The notes: generated from the letters alone by a model not told the origin. A stretch of DNA of 64,000 nucleotides from Mycolicibacterium phlei (GCF_001583415.1 NZ_CP014475.1:248001-312000); one strand, 5' to 3'; shown: positions 27,548-37,074, counted from the first letter of the stretch. Program-made: numbers and translations.

Positions 27548-28777
27548 GTGAGTGCTGACGCGCGGTCGCTGTTGATGCGGCTGCTGGACCCGTCGACGCG
27601 GGCCGACCCGTATCCCATCTACGCCGAGATCCGCGCCCACGGGCCGCTGCAGTTGCCGGACATGAACCTCGTGGTGTTCTCGTCGGCCGAGGACTGCGAC
27701 GAGGTGCTGCGCCACCCGGACTCCGCCGCGGACCGGTCGAAATCGACTGCGTTCCAACGGCGCTACGCCCAGACCGGGAATCCTCGCGAGGATCCCGACG
27801 CCGACCCGCCGAGCTTTCTGTTCCTCGACCCGCCCGACCACACCCGGTTGCGGCGGCTGGTCAGTAAGGCGTTCGCGCCCAAGGTGGTCCGCGCGCTGGA
27901 GCCCGACATCGAGGCGCTGGTCGACGGGCTCCTCGACGCGGCGGCGGCGAAGGGGTCGATGGACGTCGTCGACGATCTGGCCTATCCGCTGCCGGTCGCG
28001 GTGATCTGCCGGCTGCTCGGCGTTCCGGTGGAGGACGAACCCGAATTCGGCCGGGCGTCGGCGATTCTCGCGCAGGCGCTGGACCCGGTGTTCACGTTCA
28101 CCGGGCAGGCGCCTGCGAGCTTCGACGAGATGATGGCCGCCGCGGTGTGGCTGCGCACCTACCTGCGCAGGCTGATCGCCCAGCGGCGCGCCGACCCGGG
28201 CGAGGATCTGATGTCGGCGCTGATCTCCGTCGAGGAGTCCGGCGACCAGCTCACCGAACCCGAGATCGTCTCGACGTGCAACCTGCTGCTGATCGCCGGG
28301 CACGAGACGACGGTCAATTTGATCGCCAACGCCGCGCTGGCGATGCTGCGCAGCCCGGACCGGTGGAAGGCGCTGGCGGCGGATGCGTCGCGGGCGGCCG
28401 CCGTCGTGGAGGAGACGCTGCGCTACGACCCGCCGGTGCAGCTCGTGAGCCGCGTCGCCGAGCAGGACATGACCGTCGGCGGAGTGACCGTCCCCAGGGG
28501 CGACATCATGGCGCTGCTGCTCGCCGCCGCCAACCGCGACCCGGCGGCCGTCGACCGGCCCGACGAGTTCGATCCGGACCGCGAGACCATCCGGCACCTG
28601 GGCTTCGGCAAGGGCCCGCACTTCTGCCTGGGCGCGCCGCTGGCCCGGCTGGAGGCGACGGTGGCGCTGTCGAAGCTCACCGCGCGGTTCCCGGCTGCCC
28701 GGCTGGCGGCCGAGCCGACCTACAAACCAAACCTCACGCTGCGCGGCCTGGCGACGCTTTCCATTGATCTCGCGTGA
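27548..28777 (+). CDS. Cytochrome P450
   Basis: 409 aa from GTG 27548, 5 bp after tgt. Class I bacterial soluble P450: I-helix AGHETT, K-helix EETLR (E-x-x-R), haem-binding FGKGPHFCLG with thiolate Cys about 360. No signal peptide. Substrate and CYP family number cannot be given from sequence alone. No ferredoxin or reductase gene is adjacent. Confidence 0.92.
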   Translation: MSADARSLLMRLLDPSTRADPYPIYAEIRAHGPLQLPDMNLVVFSSAEDCDEVLRHPDSAADRSKSTAFQRRYAQTGNPREDPDADPPSFLFLDPPDHTRLRRLVSKAFAPKVVRALEPDIEALVDGLLDAAAAKGSMDVVDDLAYPLPVAVICRLLGVPVEDEPEFGRASAILAQALDPVFTFTGQAPASFDEMMAAAVWLRTYLRRLIAQRRADPGEDLMSALISVEESGDQLTEPEIVSTCNLLLIAGHETTVNLIANAALAMLRSPDRWKALAADASRAAAVVEETLRYDPPVQLVSRVAEQDMTVGGVTVPRGDIMALLLAAANRDPAAVDRPDEFDPDRETIRHLGFGKGPHFCLGAPLARLEATVALSKLTARFPAARLAAEPTYKPNLTLRGLATLSIDLA

Positions 28778-28791
28778 TCCCGATACGTAAT

Positions 28792-28808
28792 CAGTCGTCT
28801 AGCGACTG
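28792..28808. promoter_or_regulatory. Inverted repeat upstream of saccharopine-dehydrogenase-like gene
   Basis: CAGTCG-TCTAG-CGACTG: perfect 6-bp arms with a 5-bp spacer, 41 bp before the start at 28850 and just after the P450 stop. It could be a regulator site or a weak terminator (followed by TTT). Confidence 0.4.
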
Positions 28809-28849
28809 TTTGAGCACCGAATCCGTCGCCCATCGTCTAAGTTAGGCCC

Positions 28850-30058
28850 ATGCGGATCCTTCTGGTCGGCGCCGGCGGGGTCGGAGCGGCGTTCTGCTCC
28901 ATCGCGGTGCGGCGCGACTTCTTCGAAACGGTCGTGGTCGCCGACTACGACGAGACCCGGGCCCGGCAGGCGGCCGAGGCGGCCGCCGACCCGCGGTTCG
29001 TCGCCGCGCAGGTCGACGCCGGCTCGGCCGACGCGGTCGCCGAACTGGTGCGCACGCACCGAATCACCCACGTGATGAACGCCGTCGACCCGCGGTTCGT
29101 GATGCCGATCTTCAACGGGGCGTTCGCCGGCGGCGCGGACTACCTCGACATGGCGATGAGCCTGTCGCAGCGTCACCCGGAGAAGCCCTACGAGCTGCCC
29201 GGCGTCAAGCTCGGCGACGAGCAGTTCGCCGTCGAGGACCAGTGGCAGGCCGCCGGCCGGCTGGCGCTGGTCGGCATCGGGGTGGAGCCCGGGCTGTCGG
29301 ACGTGTTCGCCCGGTACGCCGCCGACCACCTGTTCTCCGACATCGACGAACTGGGCACCCGCGACGGGTCCAACCTGACCGTCGACGGCTACGAGTTCGC
29401 CCCGTCGTTCTCGATCTGGACCACGATCGAGGAATGTCTCAACCCGCCGGTGATCTGGGAGGCCGACCGTGGCTGGTACACCACCGAGCCGTTCAGCGAG
29501 CCGGAGGTGTTCGACTTTCCGGAGGGTATCGGCCCCGTCGAGTGCGTCAACGTCGAGCACGAGGAAGTGCTGCTGATGCCGCGCTGGGTCAAGTGCAAGC
29601 GCGCGACGTTCAAGTACGGGCTCGGCGAGGAGTTCATCGGAGTGCTCAAGACGCTGCACAAACTCGGCCTGGACCGCACCGGGAAGGTGAAGGTCGGCTC
29701 TGTGGAGGTCAGCCCGCGCGACGTGGTGGCCGCCTGCCTGCCCAACCCGGCGACGCTGGGCCCGAAGATGCGCGGTAAGACCTGCGCCGGGCTGTGGGTG
29801 ACCGGCACCGGCAAGGACGGCAAACCCCGGTCGACGTACCTGTACCACGTCGTCGACAACGAGTGGTCGATGACCGAGTACGGCCACCAGTGCGTGGTGT
29901 GGCAGACCGCGATCAATCCCGTTGTCGCGCTGGAACTTCTGGCCCGCGGCACGTGGAGCGGGGCCGGTGTGCTGGGCCCGGAGGCGTTCGACGCGGTGCC
30001 GTTCCTGGACCTGCTCAACGAGTACGGCTCACCCTGGGGCAGCAAGGAGTTGTCCTAG
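28850..30058 (+). CDS. Saccharopine dehydrogenase family protein
   Basis: 402 aa from ATG 28850. N-terminal Rossmann motif GAGGVGAAF (7-15), DYDE at the end of beta-2, and the saccharopine-dehydrogenase/Lys9-type catalytic-domain pattern (ALVGIGVEPGLSDVFARYAADH). Homologues act on lysine-adduct or carboxynorspermidine-like substrates; the actual substrate is unknown because mycobacteria do not use a full saccharopine pathway. Followed after 30 bp by the CoA-transferase gene. Confidence 0.87.
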   Translation: MRILLVGAGGVGAAFCSIAVRRDFFETVVVADYDETRARQAAEAAADPRFVAAQVDAGSADAVAELVRTHRITHVMNAVDPRFVMPIFNGAFAGGADYLDMAMSLSQRHPEKPYELPGVKLGDEQFAVEDQWQAAGRLALVGIGVEPGLSDVFARYAADHLFSDIDELGTRDGSNLTVDGYEFAPSFSIWTTIEECLNPPVIWEADRGWYTTEPFSEPEVFDFPEGIGPVECVNVEHEEVLLMPRWVKCKRATFKYGLGEEFIGVLKTLHKLGLDRTGKVKVGSVEVSPRDVVAACLPNPATLGPKMRGKTCAGLWVTGTGKDGKPRSTYLYHVVDNEWSMTEYGHQCVVWQTAINPVVALELLARGTWSGAGVLGPEAFDAVPFLDLLNEYGSPWGSKELS

Positions 30059-30088
30059 TCCCGGGGCGGCGGCAGGTAGGTTCTGCCC

Positions 30089-31384
30089 ATGCCGATCGAA
30101 CTGTCCGCCGAGCAGGCCGCCGCGCGACTGAACCCCGCCGACACGCTGGGCATCCCGCTGGGCCCCGGTCAGCCGCCAGCGCTGTTGCGGGCCCTCGGTG
30201 AGCGCGACGACTGGACCGACCTGCGGGTGTACGGCGCGCTGCTGGCCGCGGGCACCGACCTGTTCACCCGGCCCGGGGTGCGTTACTTCTCCGGATTCTT
30301 CGGCCCGCTGGAGCGCGCACTGATCGCCGAGGGTGCCCGCATCGAGTTCGTGCCCTCCGACTTCCGGCGCTTCGGCCCGCTGCTGCGGGCACAGAACCCG
30401 CGGGTGATGACGACCGTCGCCACCCCACCCGACGCCGACGGCTGGTGCTCGTTGTCCCTGCACTCCGGCGGGACCGTCGACGAGATCCACCGTGCCGGAG
30501 CCGATCCCGACCGCCTCCTGATCGTCGAGGCCGCGCAGAAGTTCCCCCGCACCCACGGCTGGGGCGAGCACCGCCACGCCGTGCACGTCGACGAGATCGA
30601 CATCCTGGTGCACTCCGACGAGGCCCCGCTGGCGCTGCCCGGCGCCGACACCCCGCCGTCGGACGTGGACCGGGCGATCGCCGAGCACGCCGTCGGCTAC
30701 ATCCCGTCGGGCGCCACGTTGCAGACGGGCATCGGGTCGATCCCGAACCAGATCGCCACCCTGCTCGCCGACGGCGACAAAGGCGAATTCGGTTTGCACA
30801 GCGAGATGTTCACCGACGGTTGCATGAGGCTGCACCGCGCGGGCAAGGTCACCAACACCGGCAAGGGGCAGTACCACGGGACCAGCGTGACGACGTTCGC
30901 GATGGGCTCGGCTGAGCTCTACACCTGGCTGGACGGCAATCCCGACGTGGCGTTCCTGCCGGTGGGCATCGTCAACGCCCCCGACGTGATCGCCGCCAAC
31001 AACACGATGATCTCGATCAACGGCGCGCTCACCGTCGACGCGTACGGTCAGGTCGTCGCCGACACCATCGACGGCCGCCAGTTCAGCGGGATCGGCGGTG
31101 CGGAGGATTTCGTGGCCGGCGCCGGGCTGGAGCTGTCGGACCGGTCGCTGATCTGTCTGCCGTCGACGGTGGAGAAGAACGGTGTGCTGCGCTCGCGGAT
31201 CGTGGCCCGGCTGGACGCCGGCGCCGTCGTCACCACGCCCCGCCATCAGGTGGACATCGTCATCACCGAATACGGCGCCGCCGAGCTGGAGGGTAAGACG
31301 GTCCGCGAGCGCGCCGAGGCCCTCGCCGCGATCGCCCACCCGCAGTTCCGCGACGAGATCCTCGCCGCCCCCGCCCCCTCCTGA
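30089..31384 (+). CDS. Acetyl-CoA hydrolase/CoA-transferase family protein
   Basis: 431 aa. Cat1-type class I CoA transferase: the N-terminal half holds the GIPLGPGQPPALLRAL loop; the C-terminal half has LQTGIGSIPNQIATLL, FGLHSEMFTDG (with the conserved catalytic Glu of the family) and GIGGAEDFVAGA. The family moves CoA between acetate, succinate, propionate or 4-hydroxybutyrate, or hydrolyses acetyl-CoA. Substrate not assignable. Ends before a convergent intergenic region with two inverted 62-bp repeats. Confidence 0.88.
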   Translation: MPIELSAEQAAARLNPADTLGIPLGPGQPPALLRALGERDDWTDLRVYGALLAAGTDLFTRPGVRYFSGFFGPLERALIAEGARIEFVPSDFRRFGPLLRAQNPRVMTTVATPPDADGWCSLSLHSGGTVDEIHRAGADPDRLLIVEAAQKFPRTHGWGEHRHAVHVDEIDILVHSDEAPLALPGADTPPSDVDRAIAEHAVGYIPSGATLQTGIGSIPNQIATLLADGDKGEFGLHSEMFTDGCMRLHRAGKVTNTGKGQYHGTSVTTFAMGSAELYTWLDGNPDVAFLPVGIVNAPDVIAANNTMISINGALTVDAYGQVVADTIDGRQFSGIGGAEDFVAGAGLELSDRSLICLPSTVEKNGVLRSRIVARLDAGAVVTTPRHQVDIVITEYGAAELEGKTVRERAEALAAIAHPQFRDEILAAPAPS

Positions 31385-31385
31385 C

Positions 31386-31447
31386 CGCGAGCGTGCGTGT
31401 TTGTACACGACACGCCGCGGAATCTCAGCAGTTTGCGCACGCTCGCG
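31386..31447 (+). repeat. 62-bp palindromic repeat, copy A
   Basis: Bounded by CGCGAGCGTGCG and CGCACGCTCGCG (terminal inverted repeats), with an asymmetric centre containing TTTGTACACGACACGCC. The reverse complement aligns over the full length with copy B at 31571-31632. Confidence 0.8.
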
Positions 31448-31570
31448 ACGGTCGGACGGCGGCCGGGTGTGCCACTCGCCGAGTTCTACACCTGGGCCGC
31501 GATCCGACGAAAATCACTGCCCTGGCGTCGATCTCGCTGCAGCGGGCCTGAAGTCACCCCTCTCACTGGC

Positions 31571-31632
31571 CGTGAGCGTGCGCAAATGTCGGAAAAAGCC
31601 CGGCGTGTCGTGTGCAAACACGCACGCTCGCG
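31571..31632 (-). repeat. 62-bp palindromic repeat, copy B (inverted)
   Basis: Same length and ends as copy A (31386-31447) but in opposite orientation: GGCGTGTCGTGTGCAAACA corresponds to the inverted centre of A. The 123-bp stretch between the copies (31448-31570) contains no gene that I can support. Confidence 0.8.
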
Positions 31633-31652
31633 GAAAAATATGGGGGAGGGCC

Positions 31653-32408
31653 CTACAGCGGGTTGAGGATGCGTTCCAGGAACTGGCGGGTGCGCTCCTC
31701 CTTCGGGTTGCCGATCACCTCGGCGGGCGGACCCTTCTCCAGGATCACGCCGCGGTCGGTGAACAACACCTGATCGGAAACCTGTCGGGCGAACTGGATC
31801 TCGTGGGTGACGATCACCAGCGTCCAGCCCTCGACGGCCAGATCCCGGATGACGCCGAGCACCTCGCCGACCAGCTCCGGGTCCAGCGCCGACGTCGGCT
31901 CGTCGAACAGAACCACCTTCGGCCGCAGCGCCAGCGCCCGCGCGATGCCGACCCGCTGCTGCTGCCCGCCGGACAGCTGGAACGGGTAGTGGTCCCTGCG
32001 GTCGGCCAGCCCGACCTTCTCCAGCAGCTCGAGCGCCTCCGCCTCGGCCTCCGCGCGCGGTTTGCGCTGCGCGACGATCGGACCCTCGGTGACGTTCTCC
32101 AGCACCGTCTTGTGCGGAAACAGGTTGTGGGCCTGGAACACGAACCCGCTCTGCGCCCGGTACTTACGCAGCGTGTCCTTGGAAACCGGCTTGCTGAAAT
32201 CGATTTCGACGTCGCCGACGCGAATCACCCCGGCGTCCGGGATGTCGAGCGCGTTGAGCGCCCGCAGCAGTGTCGTCTTCCCGGAGCCCGACGGCCCGAT
32301 GATCGTGGTCACCGTGCCCTTCTCGACGTCGAACGACACTCCCTTGAGAACCTCGAGGTCGCCGAACGCCTTGCGCACGTTCTCGGCGCGGACGCGATAC
32401 TCGGTCAT
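31653..32408 (-). CDS. Amino-acid ABC transporter ATPase
   Basis: 251 aa from ATG 32408, overlapping the stop of the upstream fusion gene. Polar amino-acid uptake (PAAT/GlnQ) ATPase: Walker [11 protein letters not shown]-loop [11 protein letters not shown], signature LSGGQQQRV, Walker [16 protein letters not shown]-loop VTHE. It energises import through the fused binding protein/permease encoded just upstream. The amino acid is unknown. Confidence 0.93.
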   Translation of the reverse strand: MTEYRVRAENVRKAFGDLEVLKGVSFDVEKGTVTTIIGPSGSGKTTLLRALNALDIPDAGVIRVGDVEIDFSKPVSKDTLRKYRAQSGFVFQAHNLFPHKTVLENVTEGPIVAQRKPRAEAEAEALELLEKVGLADRRDHYPFQLSGGQQQRVGIARALALRPKVVLFDEPTSALDPELVGEVLGVIRDLAVEGWTLVIVTHEIQFARQVSDQVLFTDRGVILEKGPPAEVIGNPKEERTRQFLERILNPL

Positions 32409-33868
32409 CGGGCCACATACCTTTCCAGTCGACGCTCGAATCGGCTCTGGCCGAACGACAGCACCAGGCAGATGATCCAGTAGTACAGGGCGGCGGTGCC
32501 GTACAGCGCGAAGAACTCGAACGTCGGCGCCGCGACGTTCTGCGCGGTGCGGAACAGTTCGGTCACCAGGATCGTCGACGCCAGCGACGTGTCCTTCACC
32601 AGCGAGATCAACGTGTTCGACAGCGGCGGCACCGCCACCCGGGTGGCCTGCGGCAGGATGATCCGCCGGTAGGTGTCGACGTAGTTCAGCCCGATCGTCT
32701 GGGCCGCCTCCCACTGGCCCTTCGGGATCGACAGGATCGCCGACCGGATGATCTCGGCCGCGTACCCGCCGACGTTGAGGCTGAACGCGATCACCGCCGC
32801 CGGGAACGGGTCGATGCGCACCCCGATCTGCGGCAGCGCGTAGAACACCAGAAACAGCTGCACCAGCAGCGGGGTGCCGCGGATCAGCGAGATGTAGATC
32901 CGCGCCAGACCGGACAGCAGCACGTTCGACGACAGCCGCGCCAGCGCCACCACCAGTGCGATCACCAGGCCGATGACGAAGCTGATGATCGTCAGCGGGA
33001 TCGTCTTCTCGATCGCGGCACGGGCCAGCGGCCACAGGTTGTCCAGGATCAGCTGCACCGTGCTGCGCGGCGCCGACCGCGACAGGTCGGTGTCGAGGTA
33101 CTTGTGCGAGATCTCCGACAGGGTGCCGTCGGCGCGCAGTTCCTCGAGCGCCCGGTTCAGCTCCGGCAGCAGCCCGCTGGCCTTGCGGGCGGCGAACGCC
33201 TGCTCGCTCTGTTCCCCGGTGGTGCCTGCCACCCGGATCGACGCGTCCGGGTGTTCGGCCTGGTATGCCAGCACCGACAGGCTGTCGTTGACGACGGCAT
33301 CGACGCGGCCGTCGTTGAGCACGCTGATCGCCTGCGCGAACCCGTCCACCGACACGATCTCCGCACCCGCGTCGCGGGCCACCGTCGCCCAGTTACTCGT
33401 CGGGCTCTGCGCGGCGCGTTTGCCCTTCAGGTCGGTCAGCGATTTGATGGAGTCGTCGTCGGCGCGGGTGACGATCACCCCCTCGGCGATCGAATACGGT
33501 TCGGACAGATCGTATTTCGCTTTGCGCTCGTCGGTGATCGTCACCTCGTTGGCAACGATGTCGAAGCGGTCGGCTTCCAGCGCGGCGAAGATCGAGTCCC
33601 ACGACGTCTCGACGAACTCGACCCGTACGCCCAGCTTGTCGGCGACGGCGCGCGCCACGTCGACGTCGTAGCCGGCCAGCTGGCCGCCCTGCGCCGGATC
33701 GTGGAAGGAGTACGGCGGATAGACACCCTCGGTGCCGACCCGCAGCACCCCGGCGGCCTTGATCGGATCGGTGCCGGCGTCCTTCGAGGTGCCGCAGCCG
33801 GCCACCCCCGCGATCACCGTCACGAGCAGAAGGAGAGCGGGTAGCACCCGCCGGAGGTTTCGGTGCAC
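32405..33868 (-). CDS. Fused substrate-binding lipoprotein / permease of amino-acid ABC transporter
   Basis: 487 aa from 33868. Residues 1-25 are a lipoprotein signal (VAGC, Cys25). Residues 35-265 are a family 3 solute-binding domain (GVYPPYSFHDP, GYDVDVARAVADKLG, SWDSIFAALEADRFDIVAN). Residues 285-487 are a HisM/GlnP-type permease with about five TM segments, the TIGL...RRIILPQA coupling loop and SLVKDTSL. Fusion puts the receptor on the outer face of its own channel. Coupled by ATGA overlap to the ATPase. Confidence 0.92.
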   Translation of the reverse strand: MHRNLRRVLPALLLLVTVIAGVAGCGTSKDAGTDPIKAAGVLRVGTEGVYPPYSFHDPAQGGQLAGYDVDVARAVADKLGVRVEFVETSWDSIFAALEADRFDIVANEVTITDERKAKYDLSEPYSIAEGVIVTRADDDSIKSLTDLKGKRAAQSPTSNWATVARDAGAEIVSVDGFAQAISVLNDGRVDAVVNDSLSVLAYQAEHPDASIRVAGTTGEQSEQAFAARKASGLLPELNRALEELRADGTLSEISHKYLDTDLSRSAPRSTVQLILDNLWPLARAAIEKTIPLTIISFVIGLVIALVVALARLSSNVLLSGLARIYISLIRGTPLLVQLFLVFYALPQIGVRIDPFPAAVIAFSLNVGGYAAEIIRSAILSIPKGQWEAAQTIGLNYVDTYRRIILPQATRVAVPPLSNTLISLVKDTSLASTILVTELFRTAQNVAAPTFEFFALYGTAALYYWIICLVLSFGQSRFERRLERYVAR

Positions 33869-33913
33869 CGGCGGAAGGTACTAAACCCGCCGGGGGTTGC
33901 GGAAGCGTTCTGC

Positions 33914-34786
33914 TCAGTCGGGCTGATAAATCCACGGCTGTCGCGGCAGCCGCTGCGGATCGAACTCGGCGAGCATGCCCTCGACGTCGGTGGCCCGGTA
34001 GTCCAGCGACTCGGCGATCTGGCGCAGCGCGCGCTGCACCCCGATCTCGGCGAGGGTGACCGCGCCGTCGCGTTTGGCCAGCCGCGCCCCGTCGGCGTTG
34101 AGCACCAGCGGCACGTGCGCGTACGTCGGCTCCGGGTGACCCAGCAGCCGCGCCAAATAGGCCTGCCGCGGCGAGGACGGCAGCAAATCGTCGCCGCGCA
34201 CCACCTGGTCCACTCCGGACGCGGCGTCGTCGACCACCACCGCGAGGTTGTAGGCCGGTACCCCGTCACCTCGGCGGACCACGAAATCGTCCACCAGGCC
34301 GGTGTATTCGCCGTGCAGCAGATCGGTCACGGTGTAGCTGAACGTGTCGGTGCGCAGCCGCAGCGCCGGTGGCCTGCCGATCTCGGCGCGACGACGCTGC
34401 CGTTCGGTGTCGGTGAGGTCGCGGCAGGTGCCCGGGTAGGCGCCCTCCGGTGCGTGCGGCGCCCGCGGTGCCTGCAGGATGTCCTTTCTGCTGCAATAGC
34501 ATTCGTAGACCATGTCGGCCTCGATGAGCTGGTCGATGACCTGCTCGTAGCGGTCCCGGTGGGCGGACTGCCACTGCACCGGCTCGTCGGAGGTCACCCC
34601 GATCGCGGCCAGGTCGGCGATCTGCCGCTGCCCGATCTCGGGGAAGGTGCGGTCGTCGAGGTCCTCCACGCGCAGCAGGAACCGGCGGCCCGTCGAGCGG
34701 GCGAACAACCACGCCAGTACCGCGGTGCGGAGATTGCCGATGTGCAGATCGGCCGACGGGCTCGGAGCGAACCGGCCAGCGGACAT
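33914..34786 (-). CDS. gluQ: Glutamyl-queuosine tRNA(Asp) synthetase
   Basis: 290 aa from ATG 34786. Truncated glutamyl-tRNA-synthetase paralogue that attaches glutamate to queuosine-34 of tRNA-Asp. HIGH-like motif HIGNL (15-19), KMSKS-like RLAKRDG, and the GluQRS zinc site ECYCSRK with YPGTCRD. The anticodon-binding domain of GluRS is absent. Its only known substrate needs queuosine, fitting the tgt gene 6.4 kb away. Confidence 0.93.
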   Translation of the reverse strand: MSAGRFAPSPSADLHIGNLRTAVLAWLFARSTGRRFLLRVEDLDDRTFPEIGQRQIADLAAIGVTSDEPVQWQSAHRDRYEQVIDQLIEADMVYECYCSRKDILQAPRAPHAPEGAYPGTCRDLTDTERQRRRAEIGRPPALRLRTDTFSYTVTDLLHGEYTGLVDDFVVRRGDGVPAYNLAVVVDDAASGVDQVVRGDDLLPSSPRQAYLARLLGHPEPTYAHVPLVLNADGARLAKRDGAVTLAEIGVQRALRQIAESLDYRATDVEGMLAEFDPQRLPRQPWIYQPD

Positions 34787-34875
34787 GTCACAAACTTAGC
34801 GATTCATAGGCATACTCCGCGGTATGGCTGGGTATCCCGGCGGCGCATTGTGCGTCCGACGAGGAGGAACCAGTC

Positions 34876-36225
34876 TTGGAGCAGCGCGAACAGGACCCCG
34901 CAGTCGTGAAGAAGGCGATCGCCGCGTCGGCGGTCGGTAACTTCACCGAGTGGTTCGACTACGGGCTCTACGCGTACGGGGTCAGCTACATCGCGGTTGC
35001 GATCTTCCCAGGTGAGGGCGCTACGAAGACGTTGCTGGCGCTGGTGACGTTCGCGGTGTCGTTCCTGTTCCGTCCGCTCGGTGGCTTCGTGTGGGGCCCG
35101 CTCGGGGACCGGCTGGGGCGGCGCCGGGTGCTGGCGATCACGATCCTGCTGATGGCGTGCGCGACGCTGTGCGTCGGCCTGGTGCCCAGTTACGCCGCGA
35201 TCGGGCTGTGGGCGCCGGCGCTGATGGTGCTGCTGCGCATCGTCCAGGGCTTCTCCACCGGCGGCGAGTACGGCGGCGCCGCGACGTTCATGGCCGAGTA
35301 CGCGCCCGCCCGCCGGCGCGGCATCCTGGGCAGCTTCCTGGAGTTCGGCACCCTGGCGGGGTTCTCGGCGGGCGCGCTGATGATGCTGGTGTTCTCGGTG
35401 GCGCTCAGCGACGACCAGATGCACACCTGGGGCTGGCGGGTGCCGTTCCTGCTCGCCGCGCCGCTGGGCCTGGTCGGGCTGTACCTGCGGTCGCGGCTCG
35501 ACGAGACGCCGGCGTTCAAGGAGCTCGAGGAGTCCGGGGAGCGCGAGGACGCCGTCGGCGGCGAGTTCCGCGATCTGATCCGCGAGTACTGGGCACCGAT
35601 CCTGCGCCTGGGCGGGCTGGTCATCGCGCTCAACGTGGTCAACTACACGCTGCTGAGCTACATGCCGACCTATCTGGAGACCGCGATCGGGCTGTCCACC
35701 GACATGTCGCTGGTGGTGCCGATCATCGGGATGCTGTCGATGATGGTGTTCCTGCCGTTCGCGGGGCTGCTGTCCGACCGGATCGGGCGCAAACCGGTGT
35801 GGTGGATCTCGCTGGTCGGGTTGTTCGTCGCGGGTGTGCCGATGTTCATGCTGATGTCGGTCAACGTGGTCGGCGCGATCATCGGGTTCGCGGTGCTGGG
35901 CCTGCTGTATGTGCCGCAGCTCGCGACGATCTCGGCGACGTTCCCGGCGATGTTCCCGACGCAGGTGCGGTTCGCGGGGTTCGCGATCGCCTACAACGTG
36001 GCCACCGCGCTGTTCGGCGGTACCGCGCCCGCGCTCAACGACTGGCTGGTCGGCCTGACAGGCAACAACCTGGTGCCGGCGTTCTACATGATGCTGGCCT
36101 GCGTCGTCGGTGCGATCGCGCTGATCGGGCTGCCGGAGACGGCGCGGTGCCCGATCAACAGCACCGAGATCCCCGGCACACCGGAGGCGCCCGCGCCGCT
36201 GGAGTACGCGGTCAGCCGCGGCTAA
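34876..36225 (+). CDS. MFS transporter, metabolite:H+ symporter (ProP/MHS-like)
   Basis: 449 aa from TTG 34876, supported by a strong GAGGAGG ribosome-binding site at about 34861. Twelve TM segments; MHS signatures are the N-terminal GNFTEWFDYGLYAYG, GPLGDRLGRRR in loop 2-3, and GFSTGGEYGGAATFMAEYAP in TM4-5. The family imports betaine, proline, shikimate, dicarboxylates or aromatic acids with H+. Convergent with gntR of the microcompartment locus (4-bp overlap). Whether it belongs to that regulon is unknown. Confidence 0.92.
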   Translation: MEQREQDPAVVKKAIAASAVGNFTEWFDYGLYAYGVSYIAVAIFPGEGATKTLLALVTFAVSFLFRPLGGFVWGPLGDRLGRRRVLAITILLMACATLCVGLVPSYAAIGLWAPALMVLLRIVQGFSTGGEYGGAATFMAEYAPARRRGILGSFLEFGTLAGFSAGALMMLVFSVALSDDQMHTWGWRVPFLLAAPLGLVGLYLRSRLDETPAFKELEESGEREDAVGGEFRDLIREYWAPILRLGGLVIALNVVNYTLLSYMPTYLETAIGLSTDMSLVVPIIGMLSMMVFLPFAGLLSDRIGRKPVWWISLVGLFVAGVPMFMLMSVNVVGAIIGFAVLGLLYVPQLATISATFPAMFPTQVRFAGFAIAYNVATALFGGTAPALNDWLVGLTGNNLVPAFYMMLACVVGAIALIGLPETARCPINSTEIPGTPEAPAPLEYAVSRG

Positions 36226-37004
36226 CCGGCCTTGACCTCCATCCCCTGACGCTGCAGGGACACCGAGGCGGTGTCGGCGGGTTTGGCGGCAGCCACCCCG
36301 CGGCCCTGGGCGGTGACGGCCAGGCAGGTCCGGTCGCCGCGGAACAGGTCGCGGGAGAACTCGTAGGGCCGGTCGTCCTGGTCGTAGGTGACCCGGGTGA
36401 TCAGCAGCAGCGCGGAGTCCGGCTCGATGTCGAGCAGCGAGGCCTCCTCGGCGGTGGCGTTGACCGCCTCGATGCGTTCGTCGGCACGCGCCGCGGCCAG
36501 CCCGTACTGGCTTTCCAGCAGCTCGTAGAGCGACCCGCCGAGCTGCTGCTCGAGCAGCCCCGGAAACCGGTCGGCGGGGAACTGGGCCAGTTCCAACGAG
36601 ATCGGCGAACCGTCGGCCAGCCGGACCCGCTGGATCTCGACCACCAGCGCGTCGGGTTCCAGCTGCAGCACCGAGCGGGTGCGCTGGTCGGCGGTGGTGA
36701 TCTTGGTCGACAGCACCCGGGTACCCGCGGCGTAGCCCTGCCGGGCCAGGAACGCCGGCACCCCGATCACGTCGGTCAGGCTGCGCTCCACCTGGGTGTG
36801 GCTGATGAAGATGCCGCCGGCGCGGCCGATCACCCGGTGGATGAGGCCCGCCTCCTCCAGCGCCGCGAGCGCCTGGCGCAGGCTGGACCGGCTGGTGCCG
36901 TACCGTTCGGCGAGTTCACGCTCGCTGCCGAGCTTGGTGCCCGGAACCCCGGCGTTGACATCGGCGACGATCCGACGCCTCAGTTCCTCGCTCTGTCTCG
37001 GCAC
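36222..37004 (-). CDS. GntR family (HutC/UTRA) regulator of the microcompartment locus
   Basis: 260 aa from GTG 37004, with GGAGGGG just upstream; the longer frame to 37196 overlaps the SDR and lacks support. N-terminal winged HTH (about 5-70; SERELAERYGTSRSSLRQAL) and a UTRA ligand domain (about 90-250; SISLELAQFP-like SPISLELAQFP and FSRDLFRGDR). A perfect palindrome TTTTGGTA-C-TACCAAAA lies 15-31 bp upstream, suggesting autoregulation. A related site precedes the APC permease. GntR is the last gene of the RMM locus and has its own promoter. Confidence 0.92.
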   Translation of the reverse strand: MPRQSEELRRRIVADVNAGVPGTKLGSERELAERYGTSRSSLRQALAALEEAGLIHRVIGRAGGIFISHTQVERSLTDVIGVPAFLARQGYAAGTRVLSTKITTADQRTRSVLQLEPDALVVEIQRVRLADGSPISLELAQFPADRFPGLLEQQLGGSLYELLESQYGLAAARADERIEAVNATAEEASLLDIEPDSALLLITRVTYDQDDRPYEFSRDLFRGDRTCLAVTAQGRGVAAAKPADTASVSLQRQGMEVKAG

Positions 37005-37018
37005 CGCCCCTCCAGGTA

Positions 37019-37035
37019 TTTTGGTACTACCAAAA
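37019..37035. promoter_or_regulatory. Predicted GntR operator in the gntR promoter
   Basis: TTTTGGTA-C-TACCAAAA, an 8-bp-arm perfect palindrome around one base, 15 bp before the gntR start. The core TTGGTA-N-TACCAA recurs with one mismatch at 44278-44290. Confidence 0.75.
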
Positions 37036-37074
37036 GATCCTATCGGTGCGACGGCCCTGGGCGGTGGACCCTCG

